Assembly: GCA_007129335.1 (NCBI GenBank)
Contig: SKVS01000116.1
Span: forward strand, 1-8,563
Origin: Spirochaetaceae bacterium
Lineage (GTDB): Bacteria > Spirochaetota > Spirochaetia > DSM-27196 > Salinispiraceae
DNA: 8,563 nucleotides
Reading direction: 5' to 3'
Positions within the stretch are counted from its first letter, which is position 1. Each line of letters begins with the position of its first letter. Under the pieces are notes generated by a model that searched no databases, was not told the DNA's origin, and worked only from the letters and a program-made list of their open reading frames with translations. Below, piece by piece: positions 1-5,963 of the stretch. Made by a program: the position numbers and the translations under genes.

Positions 1-242
1 ACCTGTCCTCCCAGTACATTGCCCGTGGACTTTCCGAATATACCGTTTATCTGTACTCCCTGGATTGACCCTGATTCAGAAAAAACCCCACCCACTTGCG
101 CGCCTTTCACAGACTCTGCATGATTGAACACACCAGCTAATTGAAAACCTTCCATTTGGCCTGTTTTCGAAAAGACTCCGGCAATCTGCAGGCCCTGGCT
201 CGATCGATGGGCAAGAGATCCTACCCCCGAAACCTGAAGACC
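1..242 (-). repeat. Tandem 15-16-residue protein repeats in the caspase-like protein
   Basis: In residues 469-548, glycine-started units recur at 469, 485, 500, 515 and 530: GLQVSGV, GLQIAGVF, GFQLAGVF, GAQVGGVF, GVQINGIF, each followed by a polar stretch. A period of 15-16 with Q at position 3 and alternating hydrophobics suggests a beta-solenoid-like or surface repeat domain. The array continues past the window edge, so its length is unknown. The DNA copies are diverged. Confidence 0.85.
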
Positions 243-1646
243 CTGGGAATAATCCACCACCCCAACGATCGGGCTCAGGGAGAAATTACTCAGAATTGGA
301 CCGCTCCACTGGTAATGGGGCACACCCGGTACTAAGGAGAACAAAAAAGGAACACGATTCACCGGTTCAGTGACAACAGGTGAAACGGAAGCAGGACTGG
401 CCGAAGGAACCGGAGATCCGGCTTGCTGGGCAAAGGCATTGGCCAGGGACCGGTTCACATCTTCAATAATTTTCTGAGCCAAGAGTTCACCAAAATTCTG
501 AGACAATTGTTCAATGCTCAGATCTGTCACGGGAACCTGCTCGGGTTGATCGGTTCCCCGGGTCCGGTTAACCGCCAAATTCTGCCTGGTGAGCATGGAC
601 GGGGTCACCCGACTGATTCCAAAGGAGCTAACCTGTACACTCGTGGTAAACAACTGGTTGTTATCAGAGACCGACACCGCATAAGCTCCCGGCCGAAGTC
701 CCAGGGATACCTCCTGTCCCGGAACCTTGGTAAATTCCGCAACCAATTGACCGGAGGCATGGCGAATAAAAACCCTGCCGGACAAAGATCGATCGAGAAC
801 CAGAACAGAAGCAGAACTTATGGGTTCGCTGAGCACCAGATCCCCGGATCCGCTGAGCTGAATGTCGTAGCTGGGATGCTGAGGCCCTGCCAGGGTGCCA
901 ACGGTATGGGCAAGGGTTTCGTTAAAGGCATAGTGGTAAGCTTCATTCAGGGTTACTCTGCCATCACCGGTGGCATCAGCTGCTCCGCGCAATCCAGAAA
1001 CCAAAAAGTGAGTAAAGAAACTCGCCCCAATACGATCGCTTTCCTGGGCGGCTTCATCCGCACTGGCACTGGTAAGAAAAGCATAACCCTTCATCTGGGA
1101 TGAATCATCTACCAGAAAGGGCTGAACCCGTAATCCGCCCTTGAGCCGGGTAAAAGCACCGGAGGCACAGGAGTCCAGAATAGCAATAGACACATCTGCT
1201 CCCACCTCATCAATAGCCTGCCTCAGGGAATGATAACCCAGATGCTCGGATCCGAGCATGAGGCCGGTTTCATCGGAGTGACCTGAATAGTATACCAATA
1301 GCTCAACCCGGCGACTTTGGCCCCGAACCTGGTCAATCTGTTGGGTTATAGCCGCAAAGGACCGATATACATCGGAAATACTGGGATCCACCAGCAACCT
1401 GCTGTCCGCACTTCCAATACCCCCAAACTCTTCCATGACGTCCATGACCCGCTGGGCATCACTGGCTGCCCAACGAAGGGTTACCCGTTCGGAACCACCG
1501 TCATTTGCTCCGATGAAAAGACCAAAACGGCGCACCCCGGCTTCTGAGGGAAATCCGGGGAATTGTTGTGCCCCGAGGGTGGTCATAGTAATGAGAGCCA
1601 GGCTGACTGCTAATGCAATGGATAATCGTGGTTTATTCTTTTTCAT
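1..1646 (-). CDS. Exported caspase-like (peptidase C14) protein with C-terminal repeats, 3' end outside window
   Basis: The frame is open from the ATG at 1646 to the left edge, giving at least 548 residues. It begins with a signal peptide (Lys/Arg at 2-7, hydrophobic 8-25, likely cleavage after LGA at 26; no lipobox Cys). The caspase fold follows: FGLFIGAND (41-49), catalytic His123 in YYSGHS, nucleophile Cys160 in ILDSCASGAF, and FLTSASADEAA, with SFFTHFL as the later part of the domain. DATGDGRVTLNE (224-235) is an EF-hand-like loop with Asp at 1 and 5 and Glu at 12. A beta-rich domain and a Pro/Ser/Val linker (around 415-435) come next. From 469 on, 15-16-residue repeats of the form GxQxxGVF run to the edge. 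AAGGGG lies 6 nt before the ATG; the gene starts 27 nt after the anti-sigma stop, so it belongs to the same operon. Cleavage target unknown. Confidence 0.92.
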   Translation of the reverse strand, partial: MKKNKPRLSIALAVSLALITMTTLGAQQFPGFPSEAGVRRFGLFIGANDGGSERVTLRWAASDAQRVMDVMEEFGGIGSADSRLLVDPSISDVYRSFAAITQQIDQVRGQSRRVELLVYYSGHSDETGLMLGSEHLGYHSLRQAIDEVGADVSIAILDSCASGAFTRLKGGLRVQPFLVDDSSQMKGYAFLTSASADEAAQESDRIGASFFTHFLVSGLRGAADATGDGRVTLNEAYHYAFNETLAHTVGTLAGPQHPSYDIQLSGSGDLVLSEPISSASVLVLDRSLSGRVFIRHASGQLVAEFTKVPGQEVSLGLRPGAYAVSVSDNNQLFTTSVQVSSFGISRVTPSMLTRQNLAVNRTRGTDQPEQVPVTDLSIEQLSQNFGELLAQKIIEDVNRSLANAFAQQAGSPVPSASPASVSPVVTEPVNRVPFLFSLVPGVPHYQWSGPILSNFSLSPIVGVVDYSQGLQVSGVGSLAHRSSQGLQIAGVFSKTGQMEGFQLAGVFNHAESVKGAQVGGVFSESGSIQGVQINGIFGKSTGNVLGGQ

Positions 1647-1673
1647 GGGATACCCCTTGTGTCCAGTTAAGGA

Positions 1674-2483
1674 TTATTTTCGTAAAGGCAGATAAACTAC
1701 CTGATATTGATTTGGTAATTCCAGGACACCGTCCTGAACCCAGGACCTTCTGTCCAGCTGAGCCTGAATGGTCCCCGCAAGTCCCCGTAGATCCACAGGA
1801 GAGTGGGAAAGTATGAGAATGAACCGCTCAAAAAGGGGCGCGTCATCGAGCTCGTAAGCATAGGGTAATACAATGGTACCCTGGGATCCAACGCTTGTGG
1901 ATGCCCCAAAATTTGAAGGAAAATGAAGGGTAATGACACCTCTGCCATCCACCGAAAACACAGCACCATGGCTGTAACCTGCTGGGTTCAGGCTTACCTG
2001 CAACCTGTCCCGGGTAAGCACCCGATCGTTTGGAGAAAGGAGTTCATACCCCTCTTCAAGCCCTGGTCGGTAACGAAATACCTGCAATTGAGGTTCCAAT
2101 CCCTTTAATCGGATAACATCCTCCCCTAAGATTCCCGGATCTCCCACGAGGCTGCCTCCGGGAAAGGTGGTAATTAAGACCGGAAGCATTATTACCACAA
2201 GAAGTGCCGCGGCAGCCAGACCTAATCCGTACAGGGTCCTTCTTTGCCCAGGAGAACCAAAGGGGTTAAACCGGTTCGTGGGGGTAAACTTCCTGGTGCG
2301 GGATTCAATATTGGGTAGAACCATGTCTGCAGGAAACTCCAGGAGGAAGTCCAGGTTCTGCTGCTTCAGTTCCCGTACCTTCTTTTGGAATGCCTGGTTG
2401 AACCGGTATTGATCCTGGAGCTCCGGGGGCAGCTCCCCTATGGCAGCCTGTTCAGCATGGAGTTGGTTAAAGGTCTGTTCCAT
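1674..2483 (-). CDS. Single-pass membrane protein, probable anti-sigma factor
   Basis: Protein of 269 residues with an N-terminal cytoplasmic part (1-82, with a Gln/Glu/Lys-rich helical stretch at about 22-45), one clear transmembrane segment (about 84-106) preceded by Arg81-Arg82, and a C-terminal part that should lie outside the membrane. It contains no cysteine at all, so it lacks the zinc-binding HxxxCxxC of ZAS anti-sigma factors. The exported part (about 125-235: LSPNDRVLTRDRLQVSL, VFSVDGRGVITLHFP, VLPYAYELDD, FILILSHSPVDL) has the look of the DUF4384-type beta domain often met with caspase-like proteins; this is recognition by eye, not a search. AAGGAG lies 7 nt before the ATG at 2483, and that ATG is within the sigma gene. 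Role as anti-sigma is inferred from gene order, overlap and topology. Confidence 0.82.
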   Translation of the reverse strand: MEQTFNQLHAEQAAIGELPPELQDQYRFNQAFQKKVRELKQQNLDFLLEFPADMVLPNIESRTRKFTPTNRFNPFGSPGQRRTLYGLGLAAAALLVVIMLPVLITTFPGGSLVGDPGILGEDVIRLKGLEPQLQVFRYRPGLEEGYELLSPNDRVLTRDRLQVSLNPAGYSHGAVFSVDGRGVITLHFPSNFGASTSVGSQGTIVLPYAYELDDAPLFERFILILSHSPVDLRGLAGTIQAQLDRRSWVQDGVLELPNQYQVVYLPLRK

Positions 2484-3000
2484 GGTAATGCTCCTTTACA
2501 ACAGCGGCTTTATCCTTGAATACCCGCAAACGTTTTCTAATTCCCGACACTGACATGCCTACCGCCTGGGCTGTTTCTTCCAGGGTGTATCCATCGGCAT
2601 AATGGAGCCAGGCTATGGTTCGGGTTTTTTCATCCCCTAAGGATAGCACCTGTTGGATAACCTGGTTCTGCATTGCATCCTCCTCCGGAGAATCGGGAGC
2701 ACGGGCCTCGCTAAGGGCAATATCCCAACTCACCTTCCCCCGCTCCCGGCGAGATATGCCCCGCAGAGCATTCAGACTGACCCGGGTTGCCATGGTATAC
2801 AGAAGGCTGGAAAATCCTCCGGGCTCAAGGCGGGAATGGGCTTTCAGCAAACGGACAAAAACATCCTGCATGCAGTCCATGGCAAGCTCATGATCCTTCA
2901 CAAGGGAGAGACATCGGCGGTATACCATTGGGCCATAGGTATTGTAGAGTTGGGTTATCTGGTGATCCACCGTTCCTTCCTTGTTGTATATCCGTTGCAT
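2467..3000 (-). CDS. ECF-type RNA polymerase sigma factor
   Basis: Sigma-70 family protein of the extracytoplasmic-function type, 177 residues from the first ATG. Region 2 spans about 15-80 (LYNTYGPMVYRRC, then MQDVFVRLLKAH, which binds core RNA polymerase and the -10). A variable linker covers about 81-115. Region 4 spans about 116-165, with a helix-turn-helix (YTLEETAQAVGMSVSGIRKR, 138-157) that would read the -35. The start is uncertain: the ATG at 3000 has no Shine-Dalgarno and lies 4 nt after a TATAAT, while GTG at 2968-2970 (Val11) has AAGGA 7 nt before it and still keeps all of region 2. The GTG start may be the real one, giving 167 residues. The 3' end overlaps the next gene by 17 nt, the usual arrangement of a sigma factor with its anti-sigma. 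Confidence 0.93.
   Translation of the reverse strand: MQRIYNKEGTVDHQITQLYNTYGPMVYRRCLSLVKDHELAMDCMQDVFVRLLKAHSRLEPGGFSSLLYTMATRVSLNALRGISRRERGKVSWDIALSEARAPDSPEEDAMQNQVIQQVLSLGDEKTRTIAWLHYADGYTLEETAQAVGMSVSGIRKRLRVFKDKAAVVKEHYHGTDL
2975..2982 (-). promoter_or_regulatory. Possible ribosome binding site for a GTG start of the sigma gene
   Basis: AAGGAAGG reads on the minus strand at 2982-2975, upstream of the in-frame GTG at 2970-2968 (Val11). With transcription starting near 2999 it would give a normal leader of about 30 nt, whereas the upstream ATG would be at the very 5' end of the RNA. Confidence 0.45.
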
Positions 3001-3004
3001 CGGG

Positions 3005-3010
3005 ATTATA
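3005..3010 (-). promoter_or_regulatory. Candidate -10 box of the sigma/anti-sigma/caspase operon
   Basis: A perfect TATAAT reads on the minus strand at 3010-3005. A start of transcription 6-8 nt later would fall at about 2998-3000, on the first ATG of the sigma gene. No good TTGACA-like -35 is seen 16-18 nt upstream. An A-rich stretch (3069-3054) lies where an UP element could sit. GGAAC at 3042-3038 resembles an ECF -35, but its spacing to any ECF -10 is not convincing. Confidence 0.35.
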
Positions 3011-3083
3011 TATTACACCCCTGAGGGCGGATGAGATGTTCCTTAGTGTACGATATTTTTTTATTTTTTCAGGTATGTTCAGC

Positions 3084-3112
3084 AAAAAAAAACCGCTTTC
3101 CGAAGAAAGCGG
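3084..3112 (-). terminator. Rho-independent terminator of the biosynthetic operon
   Basis: On the minus strand, CCGCTTTC (3112-3105) pairs perfectly with GAAAGCGG (3100-3093) around a TTCG loop, followed by nine T (3092-3084). The 8-bp stem closed by the very stable C(UUCG)G tetraloop plus a U tract is a textbook intrinsic terminator. It lies 50 nt after the ACP stop and separates the two operons. It would not work for a plus-strand transcript, because the tract is A there. Confidence 0.95.
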
Positions 3113-3162
3113 TAACACGACCACGAATATGAGATCTTACCACACAATCGGGCAAGAGCGCA

Positions 3163-3408
3163 TTATGCCTTAACGTGTTCCATGAACTTGTCAGCAAGTC
3201 CGGATATGTCCCCAATATCGGCCAGTTCTGACCGGGGGATTTTAATATCCAGATCCCGCATTGAACACGATACAACCTCGATAATATCCAAGCTATTGGC
3301 ACCATAGTCTTTCATGGACTTGGTAATATCGATGTCATCCATCTCCACATCGTCAAGATTATCGACAATGTTCTTCTTAATAACCTCAATGACCTTGTCT
3401 TTTGTCAT
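3163..3408 (-). CDS. acpK: Acyl carrier protein, donor-type of the beta-branching cassette (AcpK-like)
   Basis: Stand-alone ACP of 81 residues, last gene of the biosynthetic operon. The phosphopantetheine attachment site is Ser39 in GANSLDIIEVV, close to GANSIDRAEVV of B. subtilis AcpK as I recall it; Asn replaces the Asp of the usual DSL motif. Acidic residues (DDVEMDDID, 19-27) are typical of ACPs. In beta-branching systems such an ACP carries malonyl, which the cassette KS decarboxylates to acetyl for HMGS. The residue six after Ser39 is Val45, not the Trp reported to flag acceptor ACPs at branching positions, which fits a donor role. AAGGAG (3415-3420) is 6 nt before the ATG. The terminator lies 50 nt downstream of the stop. 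No phosphopantetheinyl transferase is visible in the window. Confidence 0.95.
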   Translation of the reverse strand: MTKDKVIEVIKKNIVDNLDDVEMDDIDITKSMKDYGANSLDIIEVVSCSMRDLDIKIPRSELADIGDISGLADKFMEHVKA

Positions 3409-3431
3409 TTTACACTCCTTGAAACAGATTT

Positions 3432-4256
3432 TTAGGATTCAGATTCCTGTTGTTTCTTCCACAATTGATACCGCATCATGGTATTGTCGCTGAAGGGCAT
3501 ACCATAATCCACATTTATTATTTGGCCATTCATAGCATCCATAAAACCGCTTGCCAGGGCGAAAACCGCCTTTCCACAGTCCTCGGGGGTTAAAATCACC
3601 TCCTTAGGGGCAAGTCCCTGGTCCACCACAAAATCGAAAAACTCCTGTCCGAAAATTGCGCTGAAGCTTTCGGTTTTAACGGTGCCGAAACGAATAACGT
3701 TCACCCGCGAACCTTCTTCGAGCAAATGGACTGACATATATTTCCCAAAGAATTCCAGCAGGGCCTTGCTGGCAGCTACAAAGTCGTAGCCCCTATAGAA
3801 GTGGTCAGGACCGTCACTGGATATTCCAATGACTTTTTTGGGGTACGAGCCAAAGCGTTTCTTGATCTTCCTCGTGTATTCTACCATGGGCCAGGTAGAA
3901 TACTCCAGGGTCTTAAAGAGGCTGCGTTTTTTGTAGTCGTCCAGACTTTTCATGGTCGCCGCATAGCCCACATTAGAAACAAAAATGTCTACCCCATGGG
4001 GACTTGTTCGAGAAATATCCTCCAGGATCCTGTCGGTGTCTTCATCAACAGATACATCGGCCTGAAGGAGAATCGGCTCTGGTCCATGAACCGCCTGGAA
4101 TTGGGATTTCAGTTCCTGTTCATCCGCACTGCCCCACTTATAGGTCAGGTAGGTCTGGGCACCTGCGGCAGCAAACTGCAGGGCAGAGGCAAGACCAATT
4201 CCCTTGGTTCCGCCGGTTATGAGCACCGAGGTGCCTTTCATATCGAGGGTTATCAC
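3432..4256 (-). CDS. Atypical SDR with Tyr-x6-Lys signature, probable enoyl-ACP reductase (FabL/FabI-like)
   Basis: SDR-superfamily oxidoreductase of 274 residues. The N-terminus has the nucleotide-binding TGGTKGIG (14-21); SNVG (94-97) stands where classical SDRs have NNAG. The classical Tyr-x3-Lys is absent: four residues before Lys164 sits Val160. Tyr157 precedes Lys164 with six residues between (YDFVAASK), which is the spacing of the FabI/InhA and FabL enoyl-ACP reductases. A second Tyr (154) and SSD (146-148) lie nearby. I therefore infer an enoyl reductase, perhaps reducing the beta-methyl enoyl-ACP left by ECH2; a ketoreductase with altered active site is the alternative. Translation starts at GTG (4256), 6 nt after AAGGAG; the ATG upstream (4260-4262) is followed directly by a stop. 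The C-terminus has a Lys/Gln/Glu-rich tail. The ACP gene follows after 23 nt. Confidence 0.85.
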   Translation of the reverse strand: MITLDMKGTSVLITGGTKGIGLASALQFAAAGAQTYLTYKWGSADEQELKSQFQAVHGPEPILLQADVSVDEDTDRILEDISRTSPHGVDIFVSNVGYAATMKSLDDYKKRSLFKTLEYSTWPMVEYTRKIKKRFGSYPKKVIGISSDGPDHFYRGYDFVAASKALLEFFGKYMSVHLLEEGSRVNVIRFGTVKTESFSAIFGQEFFDFVVDQGLAPKEVILTPEDCGKAVFALASGFMDAMNGQIINVDYGMPFSDNTMMRYQLWKKQQESES

Positions 4257-4262
4257 TTACAT

Positions 4263-4268
4263 CTCCTT
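4263..4268 (-). promoter_or_regulatory. Ribosome binding site for the GTG-started SDR
   Basis: AAGGAG, 6 nt before the GTG at 4254-4256. An out-of-place ATG between them is followed immediately by TAA, so it cannot be the start. The next in-frame ATG (codon 6) would be 21 nt away from this site. Confidence 0.75.
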
Positions 4269-4308
4269 AGTCTTCTGGCAATGGACCAATGGAATCAGCC
4301 CATTACGT

Positions 4309-5061
4309 TCAGCTGCCCGCATAAAATCCCCGGATTATTTCCTTGGTTTCCGGATACCCGAAACTGATAGTGTGCATGAGGTCTTCCTGCACCCGGGCGT
4401 CGATGAGAAGCTTTTTCTTCCGTGCACTCAGGGTGTACTTTAACAGGCCCACGGACTTGGGGTTCCGTTCGGCAATCTGCAAGGCAACATCCTTAGCTTT
4501 TGCCAGCACATCGGCCTTGGGAAGAATGTAGTTAAATCCGCAGCCCTTTTCAGCCAGTTCTTTGCCCTTGAATCGTTTTCCCGTATACATCATTTCGGAA
4601 GCTATATAGGGACCTACAAGCTCTTGCAGCAGGGTTGTGGTTCCCATGCCGGGGGTAAAGCCCATGGTCATAAAGACCGCGCCGTAGCGGCTTTCCCGGG
4701 CTGCCAGGACTATATCGGAACACAGTCCAATAACAAGGCCCCCACCCATGGCGTGACCTTCCATGGCAGCTATGACAGGAAAACGGGTATGAATGAGTCG
4801 TTCGGAAATAACCAGGTCCCGCACAACAATTTCACCGCTGGCCAGTTCCATGAGGCTTTCCTTGTCCGCACCGCCGCAGAACACATCATCAAGTCCCCGA
4901 ATAATCATGACCCGGGGATTTACCTCCTCGATGATGTCCAGCTGGGCCAGGAATTCCTCCACAAACCGGTGAGAGAAAATGTTTTTTCCCTGAACATCTA
5001 CCATGTTCAGGTATGCAATCCCGTTATCTTCTAGAGTATGGGTTACTCTGGGTGTACTCAT
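4309..5061 (-). CDS. pksI: ECH2 decarboxylase of the beta-branching cassette (PksI-type, crotonase family)
   Basis: Crotonase-family enzyme of 250 residues, predicted to decarboxylate the 3-methylglutaconyl-like acyl-ACP from ECH1, leaving an alpha,beta- or beta,gamma-unsaturated beta-methyl chain. It matches PksI over its full length: DVFCGGADKESL (59-70), the GHAMGGG oxyanion loop (102-108), and MTMGFTPGMG (131-140) against MKYGFTPGMG of PksI as I recall it. His230 in LMHTISF falls where PksI-type decarboxylases carry their conserved His. An ordinary beta-oxidation hydratase is unlikely: the catalytic Glu pair of crotonase is not evident, and the gene follows HMGS and ECH1 in cassette order. 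The start is well defined: AAGGAG (5070-5075) lies 8 nt before the ATG at 5061, and the ATG overlaps the upstream TGA by 4 nt. A 52-nt gap separates it from the next gene. Confidence 0.94.
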   Translation of the reverse strand: MSTPRVTHTLEDNGIAYLNMVDVQGKNIFSHRFVEEFLAQLDIIEEVNPRVMIIRGLDDVFCGGADKESLMELASGEIVVRDLVISERLIHTRFPVIAAMEGHAMGGGLVIGLCSDIVLAARESRYGAVFMTMGFTPGMGTTTLLQELVGPYIASEMMYTGKRFKGKELAEKGCGFNYILPKADVLAKAKDVALQIAERNPKSVGLLKYTLSARKKKLLIDARVQEDLMHTISFGYPETKEIIRGFYAGS

Positions 5062-5963
5062 ACTATGGTCTCCTTTCTTAGCTCAGAACAACCGCTCAAC
5101 TGAACAGTGGGCTTAAACCGATGAAACCAGTCGGGAGTCTGTCCGTCGGAGAATGCATCGAGGCCCTGTTTTACCTGGGGATTGTTCATGAGCTCCAACA
5201 ACTCACGCTGGGCAGCATTTTGAAAATGCTGAAAAGTACTAAAATTCCCCTTTACATGCTCACCGATGAAGAACTTTGCCCGGGCAAGGGCGTGGGGTTC
5301 AGCCCTCATCATGGTTTTCAACAATGTTTTCAGCCCTTTTTCAAGGTTTTCCCGGGAAAGGGCTTGATCCACCAACCCAAAATTCTCAGCCTCCTGTGCG
5401 CTTAAGCACTGAGCCGTAAGTACCAGGTACCTGGCTCTTTGGGGAGTTATCCTTTGATTCAACAGAAAGGGAAGCACATTGGCAGGAATGAGTCCGAAAA
5501 GAACCTCGCTCAGTTCAAAGCTTGCAGCTCCATCCTGGGCGACCACAATGTCACAGGCTGCGGTTATACCGACTCCCCCCGCCTTTACCGGACCCTCTAC
5601 CAGGCCAATAACGGGCTTTGGTCCGAAGGCAATGGCTTCTAAGAGAAGGGCGTATTGGGAGACAGCCGTTTCACGGCTTTTTGTTTCCCCTGAATCCCCA
5701 AGCTCCGAGCCTTGATTTTCAAGACTTTCCTGAAGAACTTCCAGGTTCATTCCCAAACAGAAGGCCCCTTCCCCGCTGCGCATTAGAATAACCTTTACCT
5801 CAGGATCCTCCATGGCAGCACTCACAGCAGCGTACATATGCTCGAGCATTTCCCTGTCCAAACGGTTCGTACCGGTTCCGTCCTGCAGGGTAATTATTCC
5901 CAACCGGCTGTCCACCTGGTACGCCACCGGCTGGGAAGAACCAGTCAGTTTAGGCAAGTTCAT
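5058..5963 (-). CDS. pksH: ECH1 dehydratase of the beta-branching cassette (PksH-type, crotonase family)
   Basis: Crotonase-fold enzyme of 301 residues, predicted to dehydrate the HMG-like acyl-ACP made by the upstream HMGS to a 3-methylglutaconyl-like acyl-ACP. The strongest family signal is FELSEVLFGLIPANVLPFLL (149-168), closely parallel to PksH (FSLSELLFGLYPACVLPFLI as I recall it). Oxyanion-hole segments are AFCLGMNLE (67-75) and VEGPVKAGGVG (122-132). It is longer than PksH (about 260 residues), with an acidic insertion near 81-98 and a C-terminal tail after about 275. The ATG at 5963 lies inside the 3' end of the HMGS gene and has no strong Shine-Dalgarno; the 14-nt overlap suggests translational coupling. 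The first 10 residues may be extra if a later GTG (Val13) is used. It ends with an ATGA overlap on the ECH2 gene. Confidence 0.93.
   Translation of the reverse strand: MNLPKLTGSSQPVAYQVDSRLGIITLQDGTGTNRLDREMLEHMYAAVSAAMEDPEVKVILMRSGEGAFCLGMNLEVLQESLENQGSELGDSGETKSRETAVSQYALLLEAIAFGPKPVIGLVEGPVKAGGVGITAACDIVVAQDGAASFELSEVLFGLIPANVLPFLLNQRITPQRARYLVLTAQCLSAQEAENFGLVDQALSRENLEKGLKTLLKTMMRAEPHALARAKFFIGEHVKGNFSTFQHFQNAAQRELLELMNNPQVKQGLDAFSDGQTPDWFHRFKPTVQLSGCSELRKETIV

Larger units (their letters stand above)
3001..3162. other. Intergenic region between the two operons
   Basis: It holds, from right to left, 50 nt of ACP 3' untranslated region, the intrinsic terminator (3084-3112), an A/T tract (3054-3069) that on the minus strand is A-rich and could act as an UP-like element, and the TATAAT box before the sigma gene. 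I see no small gene or RNA in it. Confidence 0.6.

Noticed and set aside
423..1103. 226-codon plus-strand open frame
   Set aside because: It lies antisense to the caspase-like gene, shows no recognisable domain, and the minus-strand frame has the full caspase motifs and signal peptide.
3054..3069. T-rich tract on the plus strand as a terminator
   Set aside because: No stem precedes it and no plus-strand gene needs one; it is better seen as A/T-rich upstream DNA of the sigma gene.
3801..4367. 188-codon plus-strand open frame
   Set aside because: It is antisense to the SDR and the end of ECH2 and low in protein-like features.
4309..5963. Two enoyl-CoA hydratases of beta-oxidation
   Set aside because: Each matches a different cassette enzyme (PksH and PksI) by motif, and no thiolase, acyl-CoA dehydrogenase or CoA ligase accompanies them.
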